Assembly: GCA_023101725.1 (NCBI GenBank)
Contig: JALJCO010001098.1
Coordinates: 868,001 to 932,000 of the forward strand
Direction: 5' to 3'
DNA length: 64,000 nucleotides
Source: Atherinomorus stipes
Lineage: Eukaryota; Chordata; Actinopteri; Atheriniformes; Atherinidae
Shown: positions 48,206 to 58,431 of the stretch, piece by piece
Layout: the number at the start of each line of letters is the position of its first letter
Position numbering within the stretch: position 1 is the stretch's first letter
The notes under the pieces: generated by a model
Seen by the model: the letters and a program-made list of their open reading frames with translations, nothing else
Told to the model about the DNA's origin: nothing
Database searches by the model: none
Position numbers and translations under genes: made by a program

Positions 48206-49471
48206 ATATTATGATGTTGGTGTCTGATTATTGATACCATACTGCATTTGACTGCGTCACCTTTTCTGAATTCTGTATTTTGTTTTTTTATTGACATAAT
48301 AACATGTAATGTGCAATGTATTTTTCTAACTTTTAGTTTTTGCTGATATGACCATTTAAATTCTGTATTCATGAGTTTGTCATTGATAACTTATTTTAAG
48401 ATTTTAGTTTATCTCACTGAGAACACAGAAATTCAGGTGCACCCCAACATGTCAGTGAACACAAAATGACTTCAAATGTCTGGATTCTTTTTCATTTAAA
48501 CTTGTAGTTTGTGACACTTTTATAATTAAGTGTTAAACAAGACCTGAAGAAAGCTTAGAGATATTCAAACAAGACTTTTAATAAAACTCCCTTCCACTAC
48601 ATCATATTTATCTTCCCCAGTGATGTTGGCCTATCAAACATGTCCTCAGGACATCTTACTTTAACAATCAAGGAAAACATAAAAAACAAAAGCAGCATCA
48701 GATGTCTAAACAACATCATCAGGGTGAAATTTATACTGTGTTCAGTAAATATTCAGTGATGCGGAATAAACATTACCTCTCTGATTCTCCTTCAGCATAT
48801 TTGTTTATTGTTTGACTTTAAGGCAAATTTTGGACCAATTAAACTGCTGATACATGACTGTGAAATATGAAATTATCTGTTGTGGGAAATAATAAATAAA
48901 TAATAATAATAATTTTTAAAAAATCAGGAAAAAAAGCCCCCCAAACAAAAGAAAAACCTGATTTCAAAACCTCAACGGGTCCCAGTGAGGTGTACCGGTT
49001 CCCCAGTGCTATTATGTGCTGTAATCCAGAATCGGACTGAGAGCACTAAAGGGTGACACAGGTATCATCGATTTTATGTTTTTTCATTAGGACAGTATTT
49101 AATTCCATGAAGTCTAAGAACAAAAACAGTAGGCCACTGCATACCCTTAACTCCAACTGATTGCTTATTTCTTTGGGGGAAAACATGAGTGGGCCAATAT
49201 TACAACATGAGACCTGTTTAGATCCACTCCTCATGTTTTATGAGGGCTCCAGTTGATCGCAGGCTGCTTTCAGTTTCATTAGTAACCTTTGTAAGAAGAT
49301 TTAACCCAGATATTGATGACGTTTCGCTTTTTCTAAATTCCCATTGGCTCCCAGATAGCTGATGCTTTATATTTCTCCCAGTTAGTTAGACACAGATTGG
49401 TGCCAGTTGACTAGGTCTGGAGAAAGCTCAAAACTGAACATATATCGAAGTTGTAGGTGGCTGAAGACAAA
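48206..49471 (+). repeat. class I duplication, copy 2 upstream block
   Basis: Begins abruptly after LINE A at atattatgatgttggtgtctg, homologous to 28335 onward. Carries an additional segment at about 48580-49120 not found in copy 1, then the promoter and exon 1. Confidence 0.8.
49268..49347 (+). promoter_or_regulatory. ISRE/S-X-Y module of the second class I copy
   Basis: tttcagtttc at 49268-49277, aacctttgt at about 49284, tgacgt at 49317-49322, cattgg at 49342-49347. All boxes of copy 1 are present with the same X2-Y spacing; X2 here is closer to the CRE consensus. A TATA-like tttatattt follows at about 49367. Confidence 0.65.
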
Positions 49472-49568
49472 ATGAAGATCTGGCTTATTTTGAGTGGGGT
49501 TTTCCTCGCAATTCATGGCGCGGTGGCTGGTGAGTTGAAAGTTTTTTTGTTTTACGACAAGTCTAAAA

Positions 49569-51614
49569 CTACGGTGGCGCTGAACTGCAAATGTTGGAAC
49601 CATATCTCGTTATAACGAGAAAAAAAAGGTTTTACGTTAAAACGAGAAAGTTTCTCGTTTAACGTAAAACCTTTCTCGTAATAACGAGATAAACTTTCTC
49701 GTTTAAACGAGAAAGTTTATCTCGTTATAACGACTTAGATAAAGTTGGAAAGATATTGACAGATTCGGACTTCCGGGATCAATAACTCTGAGACAAAACG
49801 TTTTTGAAACACAAATGACACCCCTTTCCCGTCATAATAGCACAGACTACTAGCTACAAGAATTAAAAAACGTTAGTATTGAGAAAAACCGAGCTGGGTG
49901 AATAACATTGATCTCTATGAGCAGGCTGTAGCGGAGCGAGTGGTTAGGGACCGTCTGCAAATGTCAATACAGGAGCAAGACGCTGCGAACATAAATCAAT
50001 AACCCCACTGTCATACAGAACAGAGACTCCGAAATCACCACACACACCTAGCGGCTCCAGATGGTCATACTACAACAGCTGTTTTGGAGAAATGTGCCTT
50101 TTGATAATTCATTAACATCTTGCTATATTGATAAATAACTCCATCATTATAAAGTGCAGAGACTCTAAAAGTCACCACACAAATCAATGGAGCCTTGTTG
50201 ATCATACTACAACTCTTCCTCTCATAAAATATGCTTAAATGTATTTTGGGGGATTTTAAAAAAAGCCAAAGAAGTCATATAATTGGCAATAATTATGATG
50301 TCATATGTTGTAGTACCACTAAACTCACATTACACATAAACCATCTCCTTTTTTCCATGTTACTTTTATTAGAGTAAAATATGCTAAAATTTAAATTTGG
50401 GAATTTCTAATCAATAAACAAGTCATAAAATTAACAACAACTCATTTATTAGGCTACCACCATACTTTCAGAACAAATAAACCAAAATCTTTCTCAAACC
50501 CTGCCTTTTCTCATCCACCCTTCAGTTCCAAAAGCCTGGAAAAAACTGTTGCCTCTCTGTTCCACTGTCATGTCACCCATTACAACCTGTTTGAACAAAT
50601 CCAGTCCAGTTTCTGCTCCCACCATAGCGCTTTAGCAGCCCTCATCAAGATCACCAATGATCTTCTCATGCCTGCTGATTATGGTCTACTTTTCCATCAT
50701 CATCCTCAATCTGAGTGCAGCCTTTGACACCATCTCCCACCCCATTCTACTCAATAGACTCTGTAGGCATCACTCAGACCACCCCCTTCACTGGTTTTAC
50801 TCCTCCCTCACTGGCTTTACTCAGTTCCATCATCCATCCATTCATTAATTTATTTCCTTGTCGCTTCTCTGGGATCTGGTTGGAGGGGCAGCTTCCACAC
50901 ACGGGGGCTCCAGATGGTCATACTACACCAGCTGTTTTGTAGAAATGTGCCTTTTGATAACCCATTAATCATTAATACCTTACAATATTCATCAATAACT
51001 CAACTATTGATTGAAATAGCAAGACACTAATGATTAACAATAATAAGATAAATGTAAAAAATAAATAAAGGTGCACTTTTCCAAAACAGCTGTCGTAGTA
51101 TGATCATCAGGAGTCCCTTGAGGTGCATGGTGATTTTACAGTGTCTACACTGTATAACAGTGGAGTTACTGATTGAAATAGCAAGATACTGTATTAATGA
51201 TTAATAACAAAAAAAAGGTAAAAAACAAATGAAGGTGTATTTTTTCCAAAACAGCTGTTGTAGTATGATCATCAGGAGTCCCTTGAGGTGTGTGGTGATT
51301 TTACAGTGTCTCAGAGTTATTGATCCCCGAAGTCCGAATCTGATATCTTTCCAACTTTATCTTAGTCGTTATAACGAGATAAACTTTCTCGTTTAAACGA
51401 GAAGTATATCTCGTTATAACGAGAAAGGTTTTACGTTAAAACAAGAAAGTTTCTCGTTATAACGAGATACGTTTTTCGTTATGATGAGAAAGATTCTCGT
51501 TATAACGAGATTTAACGAGAAAACGATATAACGATATAACGAGAAAAAATCTCGTTATAACGAGATATGCCTCCAACATTTATTTCATCGCTGTGGCAGT
51601 TCAGCGCCACCGTA
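49569..51614. mobile_element. palindrome-rich TIR element in intron 1 of class I copy 2
   Basis: Perfect 19-bp terminal inverted repeat tacggtggcgctgaactgc / its complement. Flanked by taaaac on both sides (49563-49568 and 51615-51620); class I copy 1 has the uninterrupted site tctaaaacaaag, proving insertion. Both ends carry clusters of tctcgttataacgag and aaacgagaaagtttctcgtt palindromes, followed by inverted segments sharing ccaaaacagctgt and tagtatgatca. A tagggaccgtctgcaaatgt end at 49946 and an L2 fragment at 50500 are nested inside. No transposase seen. Confidence 0.85.
50500..50870 (+). mobile_element. L2-like LINE reverse transcriptase fragment
   Basis: Plus-strand translation with frameshifts retains SSFCSHH-, ALIKITNDLLMPAD-like and LNLSAAFDTISHPILLNRLC, the palm region of L2 RTs. 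5' and 3' truncated, nested in the TIR element. Confidence 0.65.
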
Positions 51615-53765
51615 TAAAACAAAGAATTGTTATTTAAACAAGTATTAAAGGTGTTTTCATGTTCCACAGTGACACATTCGCTGTACTACCTCAACACGGC
51701 ATCTTCAGGAATAAAGAATTTCCCCGAGTTTGTGACGGTGGGCATGGTTGATGACCAGCCGTTCATTTACTATGACAGTGTCATAAGAAAGATGATTCCC
51801 AAACAGGACTGGATGGCCCAGAATGAAGGCCCAGAATACTGGGAGAGAAACACTCAGGTATCCATTAATCGGGAGCAGATCTTCAAAACTAACATTGACA
51901 TAGCCAAGCAGCGCTTCAACCAGACTGAAGGTGAGTAATGAATAGTTTGTCAGAACGTTTCACACAAACATGCGCGTGCACCCACACACTGTCTATTTTC
52001 GACTAAGCTGAAGTTAGCTTCCGATTCGCAGCTTCCGACTCGCTATATGTGTAAAGGGCGATTCCACTGAATTTGCGAGAACACAAACTATATTAAAACA
52101 GGCTCTGATCTAAAACTACAACACTTAGACTCTTCAAACCTGAACTGAATTATTCTATACATTCTACGGAATGATCATAACACCATTTCTGATTTGTGAA
52201 ACCTTTATTCTATTTGCGAAAATGCAATTTAGGCTCATCTTATTACTTTTTTGCATTTAGACCACATTAGACCTGGTCCTGATCAAAAACTACAAAATGT
52301 ATATTCATCAAATCTGGACTAAATTATTCTACAGACACTACAGATTCATAAAAACACCATGTCTGATTTGTGAAACCTTTCTTTGATTTGTGAAAATGAA
52401 AAATAGGGTCATTTTCTGGCCTTTTTTTGTATCTAGACCACATTAGACCTGGTCCTGACCAAAAACTACTATACTTACAATCTTCAAACCTGGTCTCAAA
52501 TGTTCTAAAGAGGTTGAAGATTAATTCAAGCACCGTTTCTGATTTGTGAAACCTTTCTCTGATTTGTGAAAATGAAAAATAGGGTCATTTTTCTGGTCTT
52601 TTTTGTATCTAGACCACATTAGACCTGGTCCTGACCAAAAACTACTATACTTACAATCTTCAAACCTGGTTTCAAATGTTCTAAAGAGGTTGTAGAATTA
52701 TTCAAGCACAGTTTTTGATTTGTGAAACCTTTCTCTGATTAGTGAAAATGTAAAATATGGTCATTTTCTGGTCTTTTTTTGTATCCAGACCACATTAGAC
52801 CTGGTCCCAATCAAAAACCACAATACTTACATTCTTCAAACCTGGACTGAAATAATCTGCAGAGTCTATTGATTCATAAAAAATACCATCTCCTATTTGT
52901 GAAAGCTTATTCTATTTGTAAAAATTCAAATTACCCTTGTTTTGTAAGTTTTATAGCATCTATACCACATTAGACCTGTACCTAATCAAATACTACAATA
53001 CTTAGAATCTTTAAATCTGGACTAGTCGACAGAGTCTACATATTTATAAAAACACCATGTCTGATTTGGGAAATGTTTTTTTTTATCTGTGAAATTGAAA
53101 ACAAGAGGTATCTTCTGATTCACAGCTTCTGATTTGCCCTGTTTAAATTGTGAAACCACTAAATTTGTGGAACCCACATTTGACCAGGTACTCTCCAAAA
53201 TATACAATATTTATTCTCTTCATTTTTGGAATTAAGCATTCTTTATTGGATACATTTCTTGCACATTTTAATGTTTTGATTCATACCATTTTACTTTATG
53301 TTGCTAGACAAATTATCACGGCCAAAAAAAATTTTATATTCAAATTCATTTGAATTTTTTAAGAACAGCATTTCAATTCTGGGAAGTTATAACAGTGTCA
53401 TACTCCATCAATATTTTGTATTGTTTTCTTCTGACCTTTTTTCTGTTCTTTTCTTTTTTTGTGGTAGAAGAACCTGATGTTTGACATTGTTGGTAAATGG
53501 GAAATAATTTTTTTAAATTAAATAATAATTGTGGTTACAACACATGAATTTACAGAGTGTGACGGCCTGTCTGGTGACATGGACAGAAAAAAAGTTCACA
53601 AGATGTCAACTCGTGGCCATGCATTTCTAAGTCTTGGCCACGAGTTATTAATTTGTGGGAACGAGGTAGAATGAGTCGTATAAGTAGATAATATAGACTT
53701 GATTTCATATTATTTTAACCTTGGGATGAACTATAATGATATCCTGTGATCTCTTGCAATCAAAC

Positions 53766-53935
53766 ACCGGGTGGTAATTAGTAAGAGACACTTAATTCGG
53801 GTGCTGAAAGCATACGGATTGAGACGTAAACGTAAAGTATGCGGACATTGGCAAAGTTATTGACTTCATCCAAAAGGAGCTGCAAGGACCCGCATGGTTA
53901 TAGCTGGATGTGTGGTTAATCCTTGCATCTTTGGA
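53766..53935 (+). pseudogene. integrase-type transposase remnant (HTH plus start of DDE domain)
   Basis: Frame pieces on the plus strand: HRVVISKRHLIRVLKAYGLRRKRK resembles the helix-turn-helix before an integrase core; after a frameshift VIDFIQKELQGPA, after another HGYSWM. This succession matches the N-terminal part of the fish integrase-core family related to Ginger elements, as I remember it. The catalytic region is not recognisable. A weak call based on short motifs. Confidence 0.45.
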
Positions 53936-54882
53936 TCCACTCGCATCCCCACCATTTGGGTTAGAAATACATGTGGGCTTTGGAGGGAGCCTACTTTTCG
54001 GCCCTGCACCGCAAGTAGCGCGTGCGCACTGCGCATAGTCTTGCATGCATGAGGTCAAAAACAGGGTAACTGTCACGAACATTCATTTTCACAAATCAGA
54101 GAAAGGTTTCACAAATCAGAAACTGTGCTTGAATAATTCTACAACCTCTTTAGAACATTTGAGACCAGGTTTGAAGATTGTAAGTATAGTAGTTTTTGGT
54201 CAGGACCAGGTCTAATGTGGTCTAGATACAAAGAAGGCCAGAAAATGACCCTATTTTTCATTTTCACAAATCAGAGAAAGGTTTCACAAATCAGAAACGG
54301 TGCTTGAATTAATCTACAACCTCTTTAGAACATTTGAGACCAGGTTTGAAGATTGTAAGTATAGTAGTTTTTGGTCAGGACCAGGTCTAATGTGGTCTAG
54401 ATACAAAGAAGGCCAGAAAATGACCCTATTTTTCATTTTCACAAATCAAAGAAAGGTTTCACAAATCAGACATGGTGTTTTTATGAATCTGTAGTGTCTG
54501 TAGAATAATTTAGTCCAGATTTGATGAATATACGTTTTGTAGTTTTTGATCAGGACCAGGTCTAATGTGGTCTAGATGCAAAAAAGTAATGAGATGAGCC
54601 TAATTTGCATTTTCACAAATAGAATAAAGGTTTCACAAATCAGAAATGGTGTTTTGATCATTCTGTAGAGTTTATAGAAAAATTCAGTCCAGGTTTGAAG
54701 AGTCTAAGTGTTGTAGTTTTAGATCAGGGCCTGTTTTAATATAGTCTGTACTCTCGCAAATTCAGTGGAATCGCCCTTTACACATATGAGTGAAATGAAA
54801 ATGAATGAAAAATACTTTATTCATCCCCGAAGGGAAATTCAGTATTGTAAAAGCTCACTTTTTTTTTCTTTTTTTTTTTTTT

Positions 54883-54884
<2 letters not shown>

Positions 54885-54918
<34 letters not shown>

Positions 54919-54925
54919 ATATATA
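54885..54925. repeat. (AT)n microsatellite
   Basis: Alternating AT after a T-rich tract, inside the right end of the foldback element. Confidence 0.9.
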
Positions 54926-54980
54926 GCGAACCGGAAGCTGCGAATCGGAAGCTAACTTCAGCATCGTCTATTTTCGACCA

Positions 54981-55602
54981 TTATTTCATTTAATGCTTAA
55001 CATTGAAGCTGCTCTCTCAACCATACTTTCATTTTTAGAAAATAAAACATCCACATATGCAAACTTAATTTGATATGCATGCATTTTACGGCCAATACAT
55101 TTTTATTTGAAAAATTCTAAAATTACTATAAATCATTAAAAAAACAAAAACAAAGCTTTATTAGTTTTTCATGTATGTAAAACCAGATAGTATAGTCTTT
55201 AAAAGGTGTCTTCAAGAACAGTTCTGTGCCCCCCGCAGCCTTGAATGTAGAACATGTTGATTTAATTTGATTGTTTATAATGATACATCAGTTCTGCCCA
55301 TACTGTTATAACATCCTTATGGTAATAGTGGAGATTATTTTCACTTGATTTGCATGAGAATGGAAGCTTGCAACTTTGATTAGTTTCTTTTAGTCCAAAG
55401 TATAATATGGAAACTTGTCTTCCCTAACAGGCTTTGACTCTAAAATTCTAAAATTACAATAAACCATTAAAAAATAAAGTAAATAAAACAAAGCTTTATT
55501 AGTTTTTCATGTATGTAAAACCAGATATAGTCTTAATAGGTGTCTTCAAGAACAGTTGACACACAAACTGAGACAGGAACAGGATTTTTAGTTTCTACTG
55601 AT
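54981..55602 (+). repeat. remainder of class I copy 2 intron 2
   Basis: 54981-55010 (tttaatgcttaacattgaagc) and 55556-55600 (gacaggaacaggatttttag) match copy 1 at about 29597 and 30105. In between, a block of about 75 bp (aacaaagctttattagtttt, ggtgtcttcaagaacagtt) occurs twice as a direct repeat, at about 55150 and 55489. Confidence 0.6.
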
Positions 55603-57058
55603 TTAAAACAGATTAGTGATTTGGAAAAACAACTGGCAAAAAACCATGATGAGTGTAGGTTCAGGAAAATATGCCAACTGAAGTTTAACCTTCATGAAAT
55701 TTATAACAAGAAGGCTGAATATGCATTGTTCAGACTTAAAACAAACTTCTATGAGAATGGGGAAAAAACAGGACGGTTATTGGCTAGACAACTTAAGCGA
55801 TTAGAAAATCAAAATGTAATAACAGCAATTAAAAAAGATGACAAATTGATGACAGCTTCTTCTGATATTAATACTGTTTTCAAAATGTTTTATGAGGATC
55901 TCTATACATCTGAGAATATTGCTAGTACTGAAGAATTGGAGTCCTTTTTGACCAAATAACAATACCGAAAGTCTCCCAGGAAGGAAAGGTTAGACTGGAG
56001 GCGCAAATAACAGAGGCTGAAGTTCAGAAAGCTATTACTGGAATGAAAACTAGAAAATCGCCTGGCATAGATGGCTTCACGGCTGAGTACTATCATATGT
56101 TTTCAGACATACTTGCTCCAATTTTAACTGAAGTTTATCAGGAAGCTTTTCAATATGGCACTCTCCCTGACAGTTTTAACCAAGCTATAATAACACTTCT
56201 TCCAAAAGGTGACAAAGATTTAACCGATCCAACAAACTATAGACCTATTAGTTTAATTAATGTAGATTGTAAAATATTATCAAAAATTTTAGCATCAAGA
56301 TTAGAAACGGTGTTGCCACAGATTATTCATAAAGATCAGGTAGGGTTTATTACGCATCGGTCATCAGCAGATAACATGAGAAGGCTATTGCACTTGTTCT
56401 GGGTAAACAAGAACAGCCCAAATCCTCTTGACAAATCTAGCAATATCACTTGACGCCCAGAAAGCTTTTGACAGGGTTGAGTGGAGCTTTTGTTCACTGC
56501 TTTGTCACAATTCAGACTGGGTGACAATTTTTGTAGGTGGGTTAAGACATTATACTCAGGACCAAAGGCTGCAGTGTTCACTAACGGAGTGTTATCCCCT
56601 TTTTTAGTATCTCTAGATCTACACGTCAGGGTTGCAGTCTCAGTCCACTGTTGTTCACAATCTTTTTGGAACCTCTGGCTATTTAAATTAGGGAAGATTC
56701 CAAAATTATGGGGGTGAGCGGAGGGGGAGGGAACATAAATTATTCCTGTATGCAGATGACATTTTGGTGTTATGCCAGGACCCTGCCAGCTCTGTGACAA
56801 CACTATTAGAAGTTATCAATGGCTTCTCTAAACTGTCAGGTTATAAAGTCAACTGGCATAAGTCAGAGGCAATGCCAGTATCCCAAACTTGCAATGCTAA
56901 TTTACTATCTGCATTTAATTTTAAATGGCTACAAAAAGGAATGAAATATCTAGGAATAATGCTTAATCCAAATGTCGATGAAATCATGACTGATAATATA
57001 GAAAAGCTCCTCCAGAAGACCAAGGCTAATTTCGATAATTGGAGCAAGTTGCGCTTAA

Positions 57059-58431
57059 CCCTCTAGGCGCCAGAGTTTATTTAGGAAAATATTCCATTTG
57101 GACTTTAAGATTTCAAAATGCTGTAGCTTGGAGGTGGTGAGAGATAGATCCATAATGTAAATAAGAAAAATATTCATCATGACCTAAAGTTTATGATGGG
57201 AGTAAATTTACACATGTAATTTGCATATTGTGATGTCATCAGGTAGCGGCCATATTGGATTGTGTAACTTTCAGTAAAAAAACAGATTTTTGAACATATT
57301 TATACACAGGAAAAAAATTATACTGTCATATCATGCTCTAAATAAATAAACATGGGTTTGATTGGAGTAACTTTGCTAATATAATTTGTATATCAGCAGG
57401 TAAAACTCAGTAAAACAGAATTCTGAACATATTTACACAGTAGATTTTTTTTTTCATTTTTTCACTGATCCTTTTCATCCTCTCATCCTCAGAATAAATG
57501 AACAGAAATCTGACAGGAGTACATTTGCTAATATAATTTATATATCAACAGGTAAAATTATATTTTTATGTGTTTTTCCCCCCCTTTTTTGTTATTATAG
57601 ATTTATAATTTGTCATAACCTAGCTGACCCCTCATACCATCATACCAGCCATGAAATCTGGGGTTTGGCTGGAGTTGGTGTGTGTCAAGGTGCTGGTGAG
57701 CATATCTTTCATTTGTGATGAGGTTCCAGAAATCCTCATCAGAAAACAGAGACAGAAAATCACATGCACGAGCATCTGTGAGATCCTCGTGTCCGGGATA
57801 TCCCACACAGGCTCGTCAGTGTCTTTGATCCATTCATGGATCACTTCCTCACCTCTCAAACATTTCCAGTCATCATCAATAACTCCCCTATTCTGATTAT
57901 CCCCTCTTCTGCCCACACATCCCTCTTTCTTTCTTCCATCACCGCGGCAGAGAAAACTTTCGCCGTCATCAGTGTTCTGACAGTTTGTGCAGCATGAACG
58001 CGGCAGCGCGCGCTGCGACGTCAGTCACTCGTCTCTGGCGAGGCATGATCTTCCCCTTCTAATGCTGATCAGCAGAGATCAGTGCAGCACCTCGTCTGCA
58101 CTGTAAAGGCCTCTGGGAGTTTAGGTTTTTATTCTAAAAGTTGCGATCTGTCTCGAACTCTTTCCAACACGCTGCTGCTTTCGCCTTTTCTTTCTCTCTC
58201 CCGCGCTCCTGCAGTTTCGCGCGCATACAGCGGGCGTCGGGTTTCAAACCTTTATTTCTTTGATTTTTTCCATATAAACACAGTCAAAAATGGCGTCAGA
58301 ACTAAGGCTGTATGTCTTGGCGATGTAGTAAAACCAAGCAGTAACAGTACAAAGCTATAGATTTAAAGATAAGGTCTGTTATATTCAGTAAAGTCGCCTG
58401 TCGCAATATTGCGACTTTGGCGCCTAGAGGG
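57059..58431. mobile_element. piggyBac-like element in LINE B
   Basis: Ends ccctctaggcgccagagttt and tttggcgcctagaggg, flanked by TTAA at 57055-57058 and 58432-58435. Removing it plus one TTAA restores the LINE frame (KLRL|TLWGKV). Internally deleted; only an N-terminal transposase fragment remains. Confidence 0.9.
57610..57960 (-). pseudogene. piggyBac transposase N-terminal fragment
   Basis: Minus strand, two frames: EVIHEWIKDTDEPVWDIPDT then, after a frameshift near 57790, ACDFLSLFSDEDFWNLITNE and ERYAHQHLD ... PRFHGWYD. This is the DDE_Tnp_1_7 N-terminal pattern (F-F-x-x-L-F-t-d-e-x-x-x-x-i-v-x-x-t-N-x-y-A). The catalytic aspartates are absent, so it cannot transpose on its own. Confidence 0.65.

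Larger units (their letters stand above)
49472..51930 (+). pseudogene. second MHC class I heavy chain, only exons 1 and 2 found
   Basis: Exon 1 49472-49529 (MKIWLILSGVFLAIHGAVA) and exon 2 51670-51930 (alpha1: VTHSLYYLNTASSGIKNF to QRFNQTE) are intact, with proper splice sites and the same phases and lengths (58 and 261 nt) as the complete gene. The N-glycosylation NQT, Tyr7 and Arg84 positions are kept. No alpha2, alpha3 or TM exon is seen in the remaining 12 kb; intron 2 homology ends near 55600 at a LINE. Most likely a 3'-truncated pseudogene, though exons beyond the window cannot be excluded. Intron 1 holds a 2-kb element. Confidence 0.85.
52007..54962. mobile_element. foldback element with tandem 178-bp arms and about 15-bp target duplication
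   Basis: Ends gctgaagttagcttccgatt and its complement. The flanks are gtctattttcgacta (51991-52005) and gtctattttcgacca (54966-54980), a 15-bp duplication with one mismatch; copy 1 of the class I gene has the single site gtctgctttcgactacc. The left arm holds about six tandem units of about 178 bp (landmark gatttgtgaaacctttctctg at about 52198, 52373, 52548, 52726); the right arm (54080-54720) has about four in inverse orientation. The centre carries a transposase remnant (53766-53935). An (AT)n tract lies near the right end. Confidence 0.8.

Noticed and set aside
53792..54082. 96-aa minus-strand open frame with Cys residues
   Set aside because: The plus strand gives an integrase-like reading over the same place; the minus frame resembles nothing.
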